From Liolophura sinensis (lineage: Eukaryota > Mollusca > Polyplacophora > Chitonida > Chitonidae), in the NCBI RefSeq assembly GCF_032854445.1, contig NC_088298.1:14931504-14995503 (forward strand): 64,000 bases of DNA, read 5' to 3'. The position numbers were made by a program, and so were the translations under genes. The notes beneath the pieces were generated by a model. It did no database searches. It saw only the letters and a list, made by a program, of their open reading frames with translations, and had not been told where the DNA came from. Below are positions 22,750 through 33,039 of this stretch, one piece after another (position 1 is the first letter of the stretch; every line of letters starts with the position of its first letter).

Positions 22750-23820
22750 CACTGGCATTGGACGATTCAGTTTAGACGTCAGATTTGTTTGGGTTTTTTT
22801 TTCAGCCTGATATACATGAGTCCAAATAACCGAGTCAATATCTACGTGTGGTACAATCTGTTAGAATCACGACAGTGCATGAGGTGAGCGTTCTTATACT
22901 GACTGTTATATATACTCCTCTGTGTCCCTTTAATTTAAAAAGTGAAATATTCCTGACTAGGGCTTAAAATACCAATCAAATAAATAATAAAATACAATTT
23001 ATGAAGCGCTGACTTTGCAGAACATTTCAGTCTTCACTAAGAAAATGTTTCTCCGTAATCGGACGTGTTGCAGAAAAGATACGCCAGAGAGATGCCCTTG
23101 GTGTGAGAGAGATTGTTTCTCTTGATTTGACAGGCACATTCCTTCACCCACTTTATTGACTTGACATGGCGGCCACAGCAAATGTTCACGGCATCGTTGG
23201 CAGGGTCGTACACTGCCCAATATCCCAAAGCCATGGCCACATATCGGATTTGGTGTAATAAAAAAAACTAAACATTTCTGCTCTATGAAGAAATCGAATT
23301 TAGTTCAGCGACAAAGACTTGTGACGGGAGCTTGAGGTGTTATACATCATGACAGATCGAGGATAGTTTTGACGCACTTTTAAATCTCCTGAAAAAATCT
23401 TTGAGCGAAAACAGAAAAACGAACTCACACAACCGAGGCGGAAGGATTACATAAAAAACAACAACAAATCACACGGCGGAATGTGATAACTGGATCAATT
23501 TATCCCGACTTGTTTTGGAATTTTAAATCTTTAAAGTGTATCATTGATCAAATTTACATGCGAAAAATAATCATGAAATATCCTTGCCTTAGTGGGAAGC
23601 TTTCGTTGACCTTTCATACGGAGTGGGTGCTATGATAAGCTCGCGACCTTTGACCCCGACATGCCGAAAAATGCTGCTTTATACTGTTGTTAGGCTGATG
23701 CCAGGAAACATAAGACAAGATATTAACACACAAGGCTCCTTATATACTCATTCAAGGACTTGACTGATAAATGAATGGATCGTTGGGTCGAAAGCTTAAT
23801 TTAGAATTTATGTATACATT
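22750..23820 (+). repeat. Segmental duplication, block B1 (partner 12980-13960)
   Basis: Collinear with A1. As in A1, it directly follows the 70-bp array, so array and block were duplicated together. It includes a short SINE-tail-like stretch at about 22945-22995 (AGTGAAATATTCCTGACTAG, AATACCAATCAAATAAATAA) that is absent from A1. Confidence 0.8.
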
Positions 23821-24337
23821 TTCTTTTTTTCTCATAAAGTCATTTACATCATAGTAAAAAGGAGACTTCAATGAGGATCTGAGCATTATTTTGTATTTGA
23901 TCACAGGATAAAGCTCACAGAAGACATTTTAAGTGGCACTGAAGCGAGGAAAAGATAAAACTTTCAAACCTGGAAGAGCTGCCTGCCTTGTCATATCATT
24001 GCTAATCAATATCTCCAATATGTATTATTTAAAATGCAAATTCTTGGCTGAAGGGACAAAAAGGTTCCCATTACCACACGGGTGGAACGAAAATAAAGTA
24101 TACTGTCCATGTATGAACAGGTGTAGATATCGGACGAAAAAGACTGGCTGGAGCAAACGCCTTAAATGATGTTGGCATTAAGACGATCATAAGTGATCAA
24201 CAAAAAAACAGCAGGTAACACAAGCGGTTTTCGTCTAACCTTAGTGTGAAACATATGGAAAAGACAATTTTCCCGCTAATGAAGAAATGAACATCAAGTC
24301 AGGACAGAGCAATGTTCCTCAGGACTTTACAGCATAC

Positions 24338-24598
24338 GGGGGCCTCCGTGGCTCAGTTGGTTAACTGACTAGCGTGATGACCCAGCAGTCTCTCACCAAT
24401 GCGGTCGAAGTGAGTTCAAGTCCAGCTCATGCTGGCTTCCTCTCCGGCCGTAGGTAGGAAGGTCTTCAGCAACCTGCGGATGGTCGTGGGTTTCCATCGG
24501 GCTCTGCCCGGTTTTCTCCCACCATACTGCTTGCCGCCGTGGTATAAGTGAAATATTCTTGAGTACGGCGTAAAACACTAATCAAATAAATAAATAAA
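24338..24598 (+). repeat. Nearly full-length tRNA-type SINE
   Basis: This is the best reference copy in the window. Head: GGGGCCTCCGTGGCTCAGTT with A box, then CAGCAGTCTCTCACCAATGC, B box GAGTTCAAGTCCAGCTCATG, CTTCCTCTCCGGCCGTAGGT, GCAACCTGCGGATGGTCGTG, GGGCTCTGCCCGGTTTTCTC, TGCCGCCGTGGTATAAGTGA, ATATTCTTGAGTACGGCGTA, AAACACTAATCAAATAAATA. Flanks TTTACAGCA and TTAACAGCA form a probable, slightly decayed target-site duplication. Block A2 has no SINE here. Confidence 0.95.
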
Positions 24599-24854
24599 AT
24601 TAACAGCAAAGGAGCTGCAAAGAGTGTATCCACTCTTTTAAAAACATTTTAAGGACAAAATGATGTCAGTGAAAACAGTAAAAGATGCTCTTATTCCTTA
24701 TGGCAATGGAAAATCTAAGCGTTCAAAACTAGTCTCAAAGAAAATCCTGGAAAGTAACTGTCAAGTTGGGGCTGACGGAGCTCAAGTGAAGCATCATAAC
24801 GTCTTAAACGGTGCTCTTTGGCATGAATACTGCTCCTGCGGATTCGACTACTGC

Positions 24855-24990
24855 TTTACATCTGGTGGTTTGCCAGGTACACGGCAAAGGTTGGTGGTTT
24901 CTACTGGACTGTCTCAAGTTTCCTCTATTAAACTCATAAGCATGATGCGCCTTCGTTTTTGAAATATTCTTGAGTACGGTGTAAGACAGA
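24855..24990 (+). repeat. Very diverged SINE core
   Basis: GGTTTCTACTGGACTGTCTC, AAGTTTCCTCTATTAAACTC and GAAATATTCTTGAGTACGGT follow the core layout. It is the counterpart of 16828-16975. Confidence 0.6.
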
Positions 24991-24999
24991 CGATGTGCG

Positions 25000-25112
25000 T
25001 GATGTAGACAGATGATGTGCGCGATGTAGACAATCGATGTATGTGATGTAAATAGAAGATGTGTGTGATGTAGGCTGATGGTGTGCGTGACGTAAACAGT
25101 TGATGTCTTATA
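25000..25112 (+). repeat. ~22-bp tandem repeat, 5 degenerate copies
   Basis: Units of the form GATGTGYGTGATGTAGACAG occur at roughly 22-23-bp spacing. They create the ITHIxxLHHIHRLSTSRTSS-like translation on the minus strand, which is an artefact. Confidence 0.8.
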
Positions 25113-25589
25113 CTAAAATGTATCCTCTTTCTCGCCCATAACAACGACACCAAAAGGTATTTATACATTTCATTTCATTGTTTCATTTATTTGAGAAATT
25201 TTAGTTCAGCTTTATGTGCGGAGGAGACCGAATTGCGGGTAAAAACCTCTTATCTTTTGGCAAGTTACCTACAGACTTTCCCATTTTCACACTGGTGTAA
25301 GACAAGTAGACTTCAATTAACTAATCACAGTACAAACGAGCACAGGAGCGCTGTGTACTGCGTATGACCACCAAAAAGCCCACAAGCAATAAGTACGAAG
25401 GGATCAACGAATGTCGTGTCCATGTTAGTCACTGAACCTTGAGTACCTTGTGATTTGACTTATCTACCTTGCCAGTCAGTCATGTTCCGCTCCAAGCAAA
25501 ATACCACCTGTGTGTCAAATATTTATCACGAATTAAAAAAAAACTGTTTCGAAGAATCGGGAACAATCACATATCTGTGATTGTAACGT
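25113..25589. other. No feature recognised
   Basis: AT-rich spacer between duplication blocks B2 and B3. Confidence 0.35.
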
Positions 25590-26600
25590 CGTTGTGGTCA
25601 TTCCAAGAAGAAATCTTGTGAAATAACGTTATATTTTAAATTATATGCAATAAAAAAATTTTTTATGAATTTTTTCCCAAAGTGTGGCAATATTCTCAAA
25701 CCCAGCTTTTTCGACTGTTTATGATGGGTAAACTGATTCAATTACAACCTTCTCAAGAAAAAAATCAAATTCTCCCTGATGGAAACATTTAAATTAAAAA
25801 ATTTTAAAAATTATAGAAGAAAAACTAAATTTGCCGTCAGATACATATACGTGCGTCTGAAAGCATGTACAGCAGATTATCGAACTGAGCATCAATTGGC
25901 AATGCCCATGTCTATGGTAACAGACTCGTACATTTTCCTAATATCCCGAAGCCATATGGCGACACATCAGATTTGGTGGAATCGAAAACAAAAAAAAGTT
26001 CTTCTGTCAAGGAATCAAATTAGATACAAAACAAGCTTCAGTGACAGTTGTTGGAAATGTTTTAAATCACAACACACCGAGGATTGTTTTTCATCTGTAA
26101 CACCGTTAAAGAAATCCTCAGATGAAACGGAAAAATTGGCGGAATGACAGAGCGGGGACCAGATCAAATGAGAAAATGAACGCCGTCGAGTGAGGTAAAT
26201 TGATTAATTTTTCTACTTTGATTTTGAATTTATCTCCTTTGGACCTGATCCATGATCGAACTTGCGCAAGAAAAAATATCTTGTACTGTTCTGGTCGCTT
26301 TAGCCAAGTCTTACTTTAAACTGATATCGAACGAGTTTCTTTTTTTTTTTTTTCGCATTTAGCTCAACTTAGAATCAAAAGGGCTGCCTTAGGTTGGACT
26401 TGTGGTCATCCACCCCAAACTTTATAGGAGCGCACCGATGACGTCGGGCAGTAACCAGGCAACGAAACACAGCCAATCGGCGCGCTCGACGTTTCCAGGG
26501 GATGATGTACACCACTATCTACGACACTCGAATGAATGATTGACAGATTGCTTCAAAAGAGTACAGAACCGACTGATTGACTGAACAGATAGGATTAGTT
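25590..26600 (+). repeat. Segmental duplication, block B3 (partner 17590-18560)
   Basis: Collinear with A3, as described there. The 122-codon frame at 25779-26147 has no matching frame in A3, so it is probably fortuitous. Confidence 0.85.
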
Positions 26601-26737
26601 CTTTGTCGATCGGATTCATAATTTTTTTTTATTTTCCGTATACGAGAAAGGTACACTGAATACTGTACCAGACGCACTTGACAATACACCATTTTGAGTA
26701 ATTCCGGATCAGCAACGTCCAATATATTGCAGTTAAC

Positions 26738-26945
26738 ATCACTGTATATTTTAACCTAATTCGGTGTAAGCCATGGTTCTAGGGGGCGTGTTATTGTCTG
26801 CTATTAACGCATTTATATGAACAGTTAGAATAAAACTCTAACTGAGGTAAATTGACAATCGGCCATGTTTCACTGGTTACGTGTGGTCATTTGCTTTCAC
26901 ACTGCCGTCGCTGCTCTTGTTTCACTGGTGTTGTCTATCTATATC
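26738..26945 (-). repeat. Family R, short (3') copy
   Basis: The minus strand carries the 200-bp core. On the plus strand it reads CCATGGTTCTAGGGGGCGTG, AACTGAGGTAAATTGACAAT and GTTACGTGTGGTCATTTGC. Confidence 0.85.
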
Positions 26946-27506
26946 GAAACGTTCGGCTAATTGGAACCCGGAATTTTCAGCGCCTGGATGTACTATTGCA
27001 CAGCCTTCAATGCTTTGCCCATTCACCTCGCTCTCAGCGTCTACTGCCACGTATCAATGACGTAAGAGGATTTTCGAGAATTCTACCTTCTCATTCGCCA
27101 ATGAACAACCAATCAGATTTTGATTGATAGTACGACTACCCCGAGAAACGTACAACTTTTGTTTGTTTATAGCCTTGTACTTTCGTACAAAAAGGTCCAC
27201 AAAACATTTGTTGTAACAAGAATTATTGGCAGCATAATTCATGTCCAATTTAATTGATTTCGTTTCTTTTAAAACCAGCATCCTTTGATTGCATAAATAT
27301 ATAGTAGGCTTATCCGATACAAGATATTCACCTGTTAATCTACAACGTTTAATTTATATCAATTAAAACCTGCAAGTTTATTATTTTTAGGCAGAAAATA
27401 CATTTTACTTTATTTATACATTGGACAATTACAATTTTGCGGATTAAACAACCTGTTTAAGAAGTGTTTACCTCTATTCGAAGGGAAATAACTCTGTGTT
27501 GTGTGT
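26946..27506. other. No feature recognised
   Basis: The small frame at 26852-27127 starts inside family R. The rest is AT-rich with no signature. Confidence 0.35.
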
Positions 27507-27768
27507 GGTATAGGCACAAAAAACACTTGTGTTGAAATCTAACATAACAACTTGTACTTAATCATTCAACACAGAAATGTGTTCCCACAACACAAACATA
27601 TGTTAAATAAATGTGAAGTGCACATGTTTGTGTTATAAAATAATAAAACTCACAGACAGGACATTGTATTAATTCCAGACAAGATAGAGTTGTTCAAATA
27701 TGACACAGGGCTTTTTGTTGGAAGGAAGTTTGTGTTCATACAACACAAGTGTTTTTTGTGTGTAACCT
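27507..27768. mobile_element. Small terminal-inverted-repeat element (MITE-like)
   Basis: A perfect 20-bp inverted repeat, CACAAAAAACACTTGTGTTG at 27515-27534 and its reverse complement at 27741-27760, bounds about 260 bp. Similarity extends a few bases outward (GGTATAGG versus AGGTTACA). The interior is rich in ACACAAACAT/ATGTTTGTGT words and has no ORF. Target-site duplications could not be defined, so the superfamily is open. Confidence 0.65.
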
Positions 27769-27801
27769 TAGGTAATTTTCGCTTGGGAGGTCAATAGACT
27801 A

Positions 27802-27930
27802 ACAGCCATTACAGCCATTATAGCCACTGCAGCCATTACAGCCATTATAGCCATTGCAGCCATCACAGCCTTTATAGCCATTACAGCCATTATAGCCATT
27901 GCAGCCATTGCAGCCTTTACAGCCATTTTT
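27802..27930 (+). repeat. 9-bp tandem repeat (AGCCATTRY)
   Basis: About 14 copies of AGCCATTAC/AGCCATTAT/AGCCATTGC in a mixed higher-order pattern. Confidence 0.95.
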
Positions 27931-28049
27931 GTCTTCAGACAAATATAGATAAAAGCGCCGCATTAACTAAACGGCTACCTATATCAGCAAAAGATACATG
28001 TACTCCTATTATATGTCAGAAAAAATGGGGAAAAAACACCCCGGTTTCC

Positions 28050-28400
28050 CACACAGCTGCCAAAAAAATTGCAAATGTGACCCTTAGGGCGTCAGGGAGT
28101 TTTATGTGCGTCTCTTGAGAGCTGCTGCGAGCAATTTCCACTGCAATAACTGATTGGTCGTCAATTCACGATTGATAATGATCCATGATAGCGGAAAAGG
28201 CTGTAGTATAAAAATAAACATAACCTTACAAGCTTGTAACATGCTCTGTGGGCATCGCTCGGTACTGATTAGCTTGATTGTTGCGCAACGTTAACGATAG
28301 ATGACGGCGAATGAATATGTACGAAGTGATCTGAGGTGATCGTACCAGTTCCTTTTTATCTTTAAAGATTCTCTGATCTGTATGCAATTGTTGTTTGATA
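28050..28400 (+). repeat. Old dispersed block fragment
   Basis: GTGCGTCTCTTGAGAGCTGC, AATTTCCACTGCAATAACTG and CTGTAGTATAAAAATAAACA match 19310-19440 (TGCGTCTCTTGATAAAAAGC, TTTCCATGCTAATAACTG, GCTGCAGTACAGAAATAAAC). Confidence 0.65.
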
Positions 28401-28747
28401 GAAAAAGACTGAAAGCTACTTAATATCAAAAACGAACCGTCCTTAGCAAAATTCAGTAAATTACTGCCTAAGAGGTCTAACCCGCTTAGATATTATTGTA
28501 ATGAAAAAAGGTAAATACAATGTTATATTAACAAAAGTTAGGTACGGCTGCAATGTATCAGCTCAGTCTTGCCTAGTCTTTTCTATCTCGTTCTACAATT
28601 TTGTTTGTATTGTGTCTAGCATTACTTATAATTAGCAATGCTGATTCTTTCTTTTCCTCTTTTTCCTGTATCTTGTGTCTTAATCTTCTTCATCCTTTTC
28701 TCACATCTGTAGTAAAATGATTAAACTGTATTTATTTAGGCAAAGGG
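28401..28747. other. No feature recognised
   Basis: AT-rich, with a pyrimidine-rich stretch at 28640-28700. Confidence 0.3.
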
Positions 28748-28905
28748 GTCAGTCAGCAACCTGCGGATGGTCGTGGGATTCCCCCCTGGCCCTGCCCAGT
28801 TTCCTCCCACCAAAATGCTGGCCGCCGTTGTGTAAGTGAAATATTCTTGGGTACGGCGTAAAACACCAATCAAATAAATACATAAATAAATAAATAAATT
28901 TAGTC
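28748..28905 (+). repeat. tRNA-type SINE, 5'-truncated
   Basis: GTCAGCAACCTGCGGATGGT, CCTGCCCAGTTTCCTCCCAC, GCTGGCCGCCGTTGTGTAAG, TTCTTGGGTACGGCGTAAAA, then CACCAATCAAATAAATACAT and (AATA) repeats. Confidence 0.95.
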
Positions 28906-28989
28906 AAAGGGACTAGTACGTTTTTCTAGAACTTGTTCCCAATCCCATTGTGCATAACGCAATAAAATATGTTCAATTCAGTTCAAGGT

Positions 28990-29350
28990 TACACAAAATC
29001 ATATAAAAAATGACAATATTTCATGCTTATGTTTGACTAATGTCACGTGCACTGGTCATATAAAAAGACATTATGTATGAGTTGTTATTTTCACAGGATA
29101 TCATTGAAAACCCGACGATTTCTTTTTCGACGACTTGGAAACTGATAGATGAAAATAAATAAAATGGCAGCGCGGGATAAACTCAAGACCTGTGAACTTT
29201 GACATGCCAAGTTACGGTGACGCCATGCAACTGAGAAAAGGAGCATGATAGGTATTGTACCTAGGTATGCTACATGAAGGGGTTTCAACAGATGAGTCAA
29301 TAACAACCCACCGCGATGGGATAGATTCATGGATTTGAATATTCACGGAA
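28990..29350 (+). repeat. Old dispersed block fragment
   Basis: GCACTGGTCATA, ATCATTGAAAACCCGACGAT and TTCTTTTTCG resemble 31195-31268 (GCACTGGTCGTC, TTCATTGAAAGGCGACGATT). Further on, GATTCATGGATTTGAATATTCACGG resembles 20055-20085. Confidence 0.5.
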
Positions 29351-29799
29351 AATCTACTGATATCTATTAGCAAATTAAAATTAATCTTATTTAAGAAGTG
29401 ATTGCTTGGTCGATGAAGAATTAATAGTGAAACACTTCTTAACTCTCCACGGTGGTATTTATATATATTGTTCTGGAAATAGGGACTATGGCAAATATAT
29501 AGAGCCGCAATTAATGATACCATAATCAATGTTTCTTTATGGAATCAGGGGCCATGTTTATCGTCAGACAAAAAATTTAAACACAGCTGCAATTAAAATG
29601 TTTTGCTGTAGTGAGTTTAAAATTGGTACACTGTTTATTTACTATACAACAATGTAACAACTTTCCTTATCCGAGTTTAGCTTTTTAACCATTTGCAATT
29701 TATGGCCAAGTATATTGTTACTTGACGAATATGGGCCTTTGGGCATCATTTTCGTCTTTTTCTCCACCATTTACTTTTTTAAACACAGTAACTGTTTTA
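29351..29799. other. No feature recognised
   Basis: AT-rich. The minus frames at 29091-29330 and 29212-29529 overlap each other and show no domain. Confidence 0.3.
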
Positions 29800-30165
29800 T
29801 GGCATTGTCACGTCGATGAACGTTGAGTGGCTCTTAACACAGCAATCAGCGACAACGTCGCTTTGTGCTAGATTCACTTCAACCCCGTATTACCATGAAA
29901 ATTGTCTTGTCAAAAGCTTAAATAAACTTTACAGCAGCCTAAGCCGTTAAAGTTGTCGCGTTCATGGTCTATTTTATGTGGCTGTTGTCAGTTACGATGC
30001 TTTTTCCTCAAGTCCGACACTGGCAGCTTTGATCGAAGTGAGGCTGTTTTTCTGATGCCGTGATAGACTGTTACCACGGCTGATTCATCTGGTTAAGGAG
30101 ATGTGCGTTTTTAAAATATCGCCATCGAACACGTGGGGATGAATATCGATGCATTAGTTTTTTAT
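29800..30165 (+). repeat. Dispersed repeat family E
   Basis: CGTCGATGAACGTTGAGTGG, ACAGCAATCAGCGACAACGT, CCCCGTATTACCATGAAAAT, GGCAGCTTTGATCGAAGTGA and AATATCGATGCATTAG align with 10437-10850 on the same strand. Confidence 0.8.
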
Positions 30166-30444
30166 GACAGGCGTGAGGAAAACCAATTTGACGAAGACTT
30201 AAGCTACATGAATTTTTGAATCTCAAGTTGTAGGCCTACTTAGGACACTTCCAAACTGTTGGACTTTTCGACTGGTGGATTGATCAGTTGCAGACTGGAC
30301 GCGTGTGATGAGTGTTTGTCTTTAGCTGGACGAAAAGTTCAAAGTTACAAACACTGAACAGCAAGAAAGAAACACTTCAAGATCTTGATGTGTCTGCTTA
30401 TGCATTTAGCACAGCAGGGTCAGTGGTATCCAAAGCTCTATTAA

Positions 30445-31270
30445 CAGACACGGGAATTGGCAAGGTCTTAAATTACAGAAGATGGAAAGGTCCGTTTGTA
30501 TTTCCGGGTCAAGGAGATCGTTTGTAGTTTATGTAGATGTTTTTGCTTGCGAGATCACAATGCAGATTTTTGCTACGCTGGTCTTGGGAAACACATAAAA
30601 AAAACACATCACTTTAAATAGGCCAGTCATGGCTACGTGCATCAGCAAAAGCATTACTCCCATTATACGTCCGAATAACAGAGAATCAGCCCTGCTTCTC
30701 TTAGAGGTGTCATTTGTTGACGTGCTGTCGTTGTTACAGACAGCCCCATGCAAAAAAGTGCAAAAGCGACACCGTTCTCGGCTTATGCCGTCATGATGGT
30801 TTTTTGTGCGTCTCTTGATAAAAAAACGCTTTCCATGGTAATGACTGACTGATCACCAATTCATCTGATCAGGGTTGTGACAGCTTTGTAAACTATATAT
30901 GATCGATAGCTATCGCTTATGAAACGTCCATGTTAGGAGACGGCGAAAGTATATGTATTAAGACGTCATCCAACGCTCGCTGGTTTGCAAAACTACTGAG
31001 AGATGTTTAAAACCCCCACACACACTTTTAACAAAAAACACACTTTTAATGGTTGAGGTTATGTAACGCCAATGTTAGAGGGCAGCTAATGAATACGTAT
31101 GAAGAATTTCCCGTGATCGCACTTGCAGTAGTCTGCAAAAAGTCTGCACTGTTTACATCAGTATGTATGAAGTCAGATGAAATGATCTTGCATGCACTGG
31201 TCGTCTGGAGAGACACCTTGGATTTGAGTTTCCACAGTAATTCATTGAAAGGCGACGATTTCTTTTAGCC
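30445..31270 (+). repeat. Old dispersed block (partner 18960-19660)
   Basis: Its first 420 bp correspond to 18960-19400. Beyond that, similarity is patchy (TGAATACGTATGAAGAATTTCCCGTGATCGCAC in pieces, compared with GAAATGTCACGTGATCTTAC at 19630). Frames at 30312-30527 and 31053-31268 are not conserved. Confidence 0.6.
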
Positions 31271-31870
31271 ATAGTCCCATCCCTGCTCCCACCGCTACCT
31301 CTGTTACTAGGTCTCGTAATCCTGGAATCCCTGTTGAATGCAGTAGTGCAGATACACTATCAATGACAACCAGCTCAGTTGAGCAGGAATAAATAACGCT
31401 GTCCACTCGACAAGATAACGGGATCGATTCTTCAACGGAGATGAGATCACTCTTCCAACTGACTGATCAGCGATGTTTTCGTCAGAGTATCGAATGAAGA
31501 ACTAACCCTTTGCTTTCTGGGTTACTGGGGCATTGCCCCTGTTGTTGATGGTCTTCTCAAAACCTCACAAGGTCTTATAAATAAGGCATGTGGACTCCAA
31601 AGTGGCATTTGTTACAGACAACGTTTCTCATTAATTTATCGGAGAAACAATTGGCAATGATGTCGTTTTCCGCCCCTACGTTTAACTTATAAAGATTCAG
31701 GGCTTGATCTGGGTACATCGCTAGATGTTTTCCACTATTGCTATCGTTAACTATTCCAGAAGAGAAAGAAATTGGTTGATTGCTTTTCAACGCCGTGGTG
31801 AACAATTGTTACACTGTCGTATTTGAGTAGTTCATTTGTAAACCCTGTGCCTAGCTTGGGTCAGATCGAG
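31271..31870. other. No feature recognised
   Basis: Unique-looking DNA. A 76-codon minus frame (31575-31805) has no signature. Confidence 0.35.
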
Positions 31871-32232
31871 GTATCGCTCACACTCCTAACAGCGCATGCG
31901 TCTCTCTCCACGTTCGCATTACACCACTGCCACCACTAGCAAATTTTGTACAGAAATGTAACGTCGAGTTCACGTGGGTCACGGTGATGAGGCAGGAAGT
32001 GATTTCAAACAACACAAACGCTGGGTTTCAACATTTGCTTCCGGTAGTACTTGATACCAAGGCATTATTTAAGGTATGCACAACATGATTCTAACCAACG
32101 CTTGAAACAAATGAGGATATCAAATGGTGAGACTAAGCTTACAATGTCTATCAAGCTTGTCTGTAATGGTGGCAGTGGTGTAGAGCTAGCGTTAAGAGCA
32201 GCACATGCGCTGTGAGGAGTAAGGGTATCGCT
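31871..32232. mobile_element. hAT-like non-autonomous DNA transposon
   Basis: An identical 8-bp direct repeat, GTATCGCT, lies at 31871-31878 and 32225-32232 (9 bp if the preceding G is counted). Just inside are inverted ends: CACACTCCTAACAGCGCATG at the left, and the right end read in reverse gives CTTACTCCTCACAGCGCATG. A second inverted match further in is ACACCACTGCCACCA (left 31921-31935; reverse of GGTGGCAGTGGTGT at right). The element is about 345 bp and has no transposase. An 8-bp target duplication is typical of hAT elements, though short inverted ends of this length also occur in other superfamilies. Confidence 0.75.
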
Positions 32233-32239
32233 AGGCTCG

Positions 32240-32319
32240 TTCTGTTTTGGCGGCCATCTTGGTCCGCTTTTTCATACTCTATTGGTGGTTGGAAATTCCA
32301 GTTCCTTGAACCTGTCCAG
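32240..32319 (+). other. Putative 5' exon of the gene with coding exon at 32449
   Basis: It ends at CCTGTCCAG followed by GTAAAT, a good donor at 32320. The frame that joins in phase with the next exon is open across this exon (back to a TAA at about 32164) but has no ATG, so it would be leader sequence, or coding only if a further upstream exon exists. The start is set near the YY1-like site by inference. The implied intron is 129 bp, with GATTAAC as a possible branch site and TGTTTCAG at its end. Confidence 0.35.
32249..32264 (-). promoter_or_regulatory. YY1-like site near a putative transcription start
   Basis: GGCGGCCATCTTGG contains, on the minus strand, CCAAGATGGCCGCC, a strong match to the YY1 consensus that in animals often sits just downstream of transcription starts. 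No TATA box is evident. It lies directly next to the hAT-like element and 55 bp before a good splice donor. Confidence 0.45.
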
Positions 32320-32448
32320 GTAAATTTCTTTTGATTTGCCGTTCATAAAATTCACAATTTATTTTATTCAAAGTAAACTCCATTTGGACTTGCTGTTAAA
32401 CGAGCGAAATCTACGATAAAGGACATTTCATTGGATTAACTGTTTCAG

Positions 32449-32796
32449 GACCTGACCTTATTAAAAGCGGTACTCGGTGATTCAAATGTCAGTTTGAAAC
32501 AATTGTTTGGTCATACGGTGAGGATGAGTCAGGAGGAGTTTGTTCACATACACAATCTTCTTATGGCAAGACCAGTCCATGCTGACAAAGTGCTGCCGCC
32601 ACTGAAGTATCATGCCCCACCTGATCACATCATACTTACACCGGGCCAACCTGTCCTGTTTCCTTGGGTTAACCTCCCAGAGCTGAGGACAAAGCACTGG
32701 CTTTGTATGATGGACAGTATCGCAGCGTCTCTGTCTTTCTCCTTCGGTGTCACTCATTTTACAGCTTACGGTCCTAGTACTGCACTATCCACTTAA
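32449..32796 (+). CDS. Candidate terminal coding exon, unknown protein
   Basis: The frame is open from the first base after the acceptor CTGTTTCAG to a TAA at 32794-32796. The first in-frame ATG is at 32524 (context AGGATGA), giving a 90-residue product starting MSQEEFVHIHNLL. Reading from the acceptor adds 25 residues (DLTLLKAVLGDSN..). Composition looks protein-like: mixed charge, a proline-rich middle (LPPLKYHAPPDH), FPWVNLPEL and a serine-rich end. There is no signal peptide or clear membrane helix. Local GC is higher than in the flanks. I do not recognise the family. It could also be an exon remnant of a retrocopy. Confidence 0.4.
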   Translation, partial: DLTLLKAVLGDSNVSLKQLFGHTVRMSQEEFVHIHNLLMARPVHADKVLPPLKYHAPPDHIILTPGQPVLFPWVNLPELRTKHWLCMMDSIAASLSFSFGVTHFTAYGPSTALST

Positions 32797-33039
32797 AACC
32801 ACAGGAATCAACACAGAAGCGCACGGGTAAAGTATTGCCAGGCAGCTACCCTGACGGTAACATTTCATACTGAGAACAACATTAGGGGTGAGTTATGAGC
32901 TGGTTATCTCTCCAGCACAGGGCAATAATTCTTCAAGGGAAAAGCCAAAGAATATTGCAGGGGAAAGGAGAACGTCAGAAGATGATCAGCTTATGAAGGG
33001 CTTGACCAGATAAGGGGGACTGAATCATGCGGGTGATCG

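Larger units (their letters stand above)
23840..25000 (+). repeat. Segmental duplication, block B2 (partner 15960-17060)
   Basis: Collinear with A2 and interrupted by a nearly full-length SINE at 24338-24598. The 100-codon frame at 24660-24962 runs into a decayed SINE core and is not treated as a gene. Confidence 0.75.

Noticed and set aside
25779-26147. 122-codon frame in block B3
   Set aside because: The collinear duplicate A3 has stops and indels in this register, and no domain is visible.
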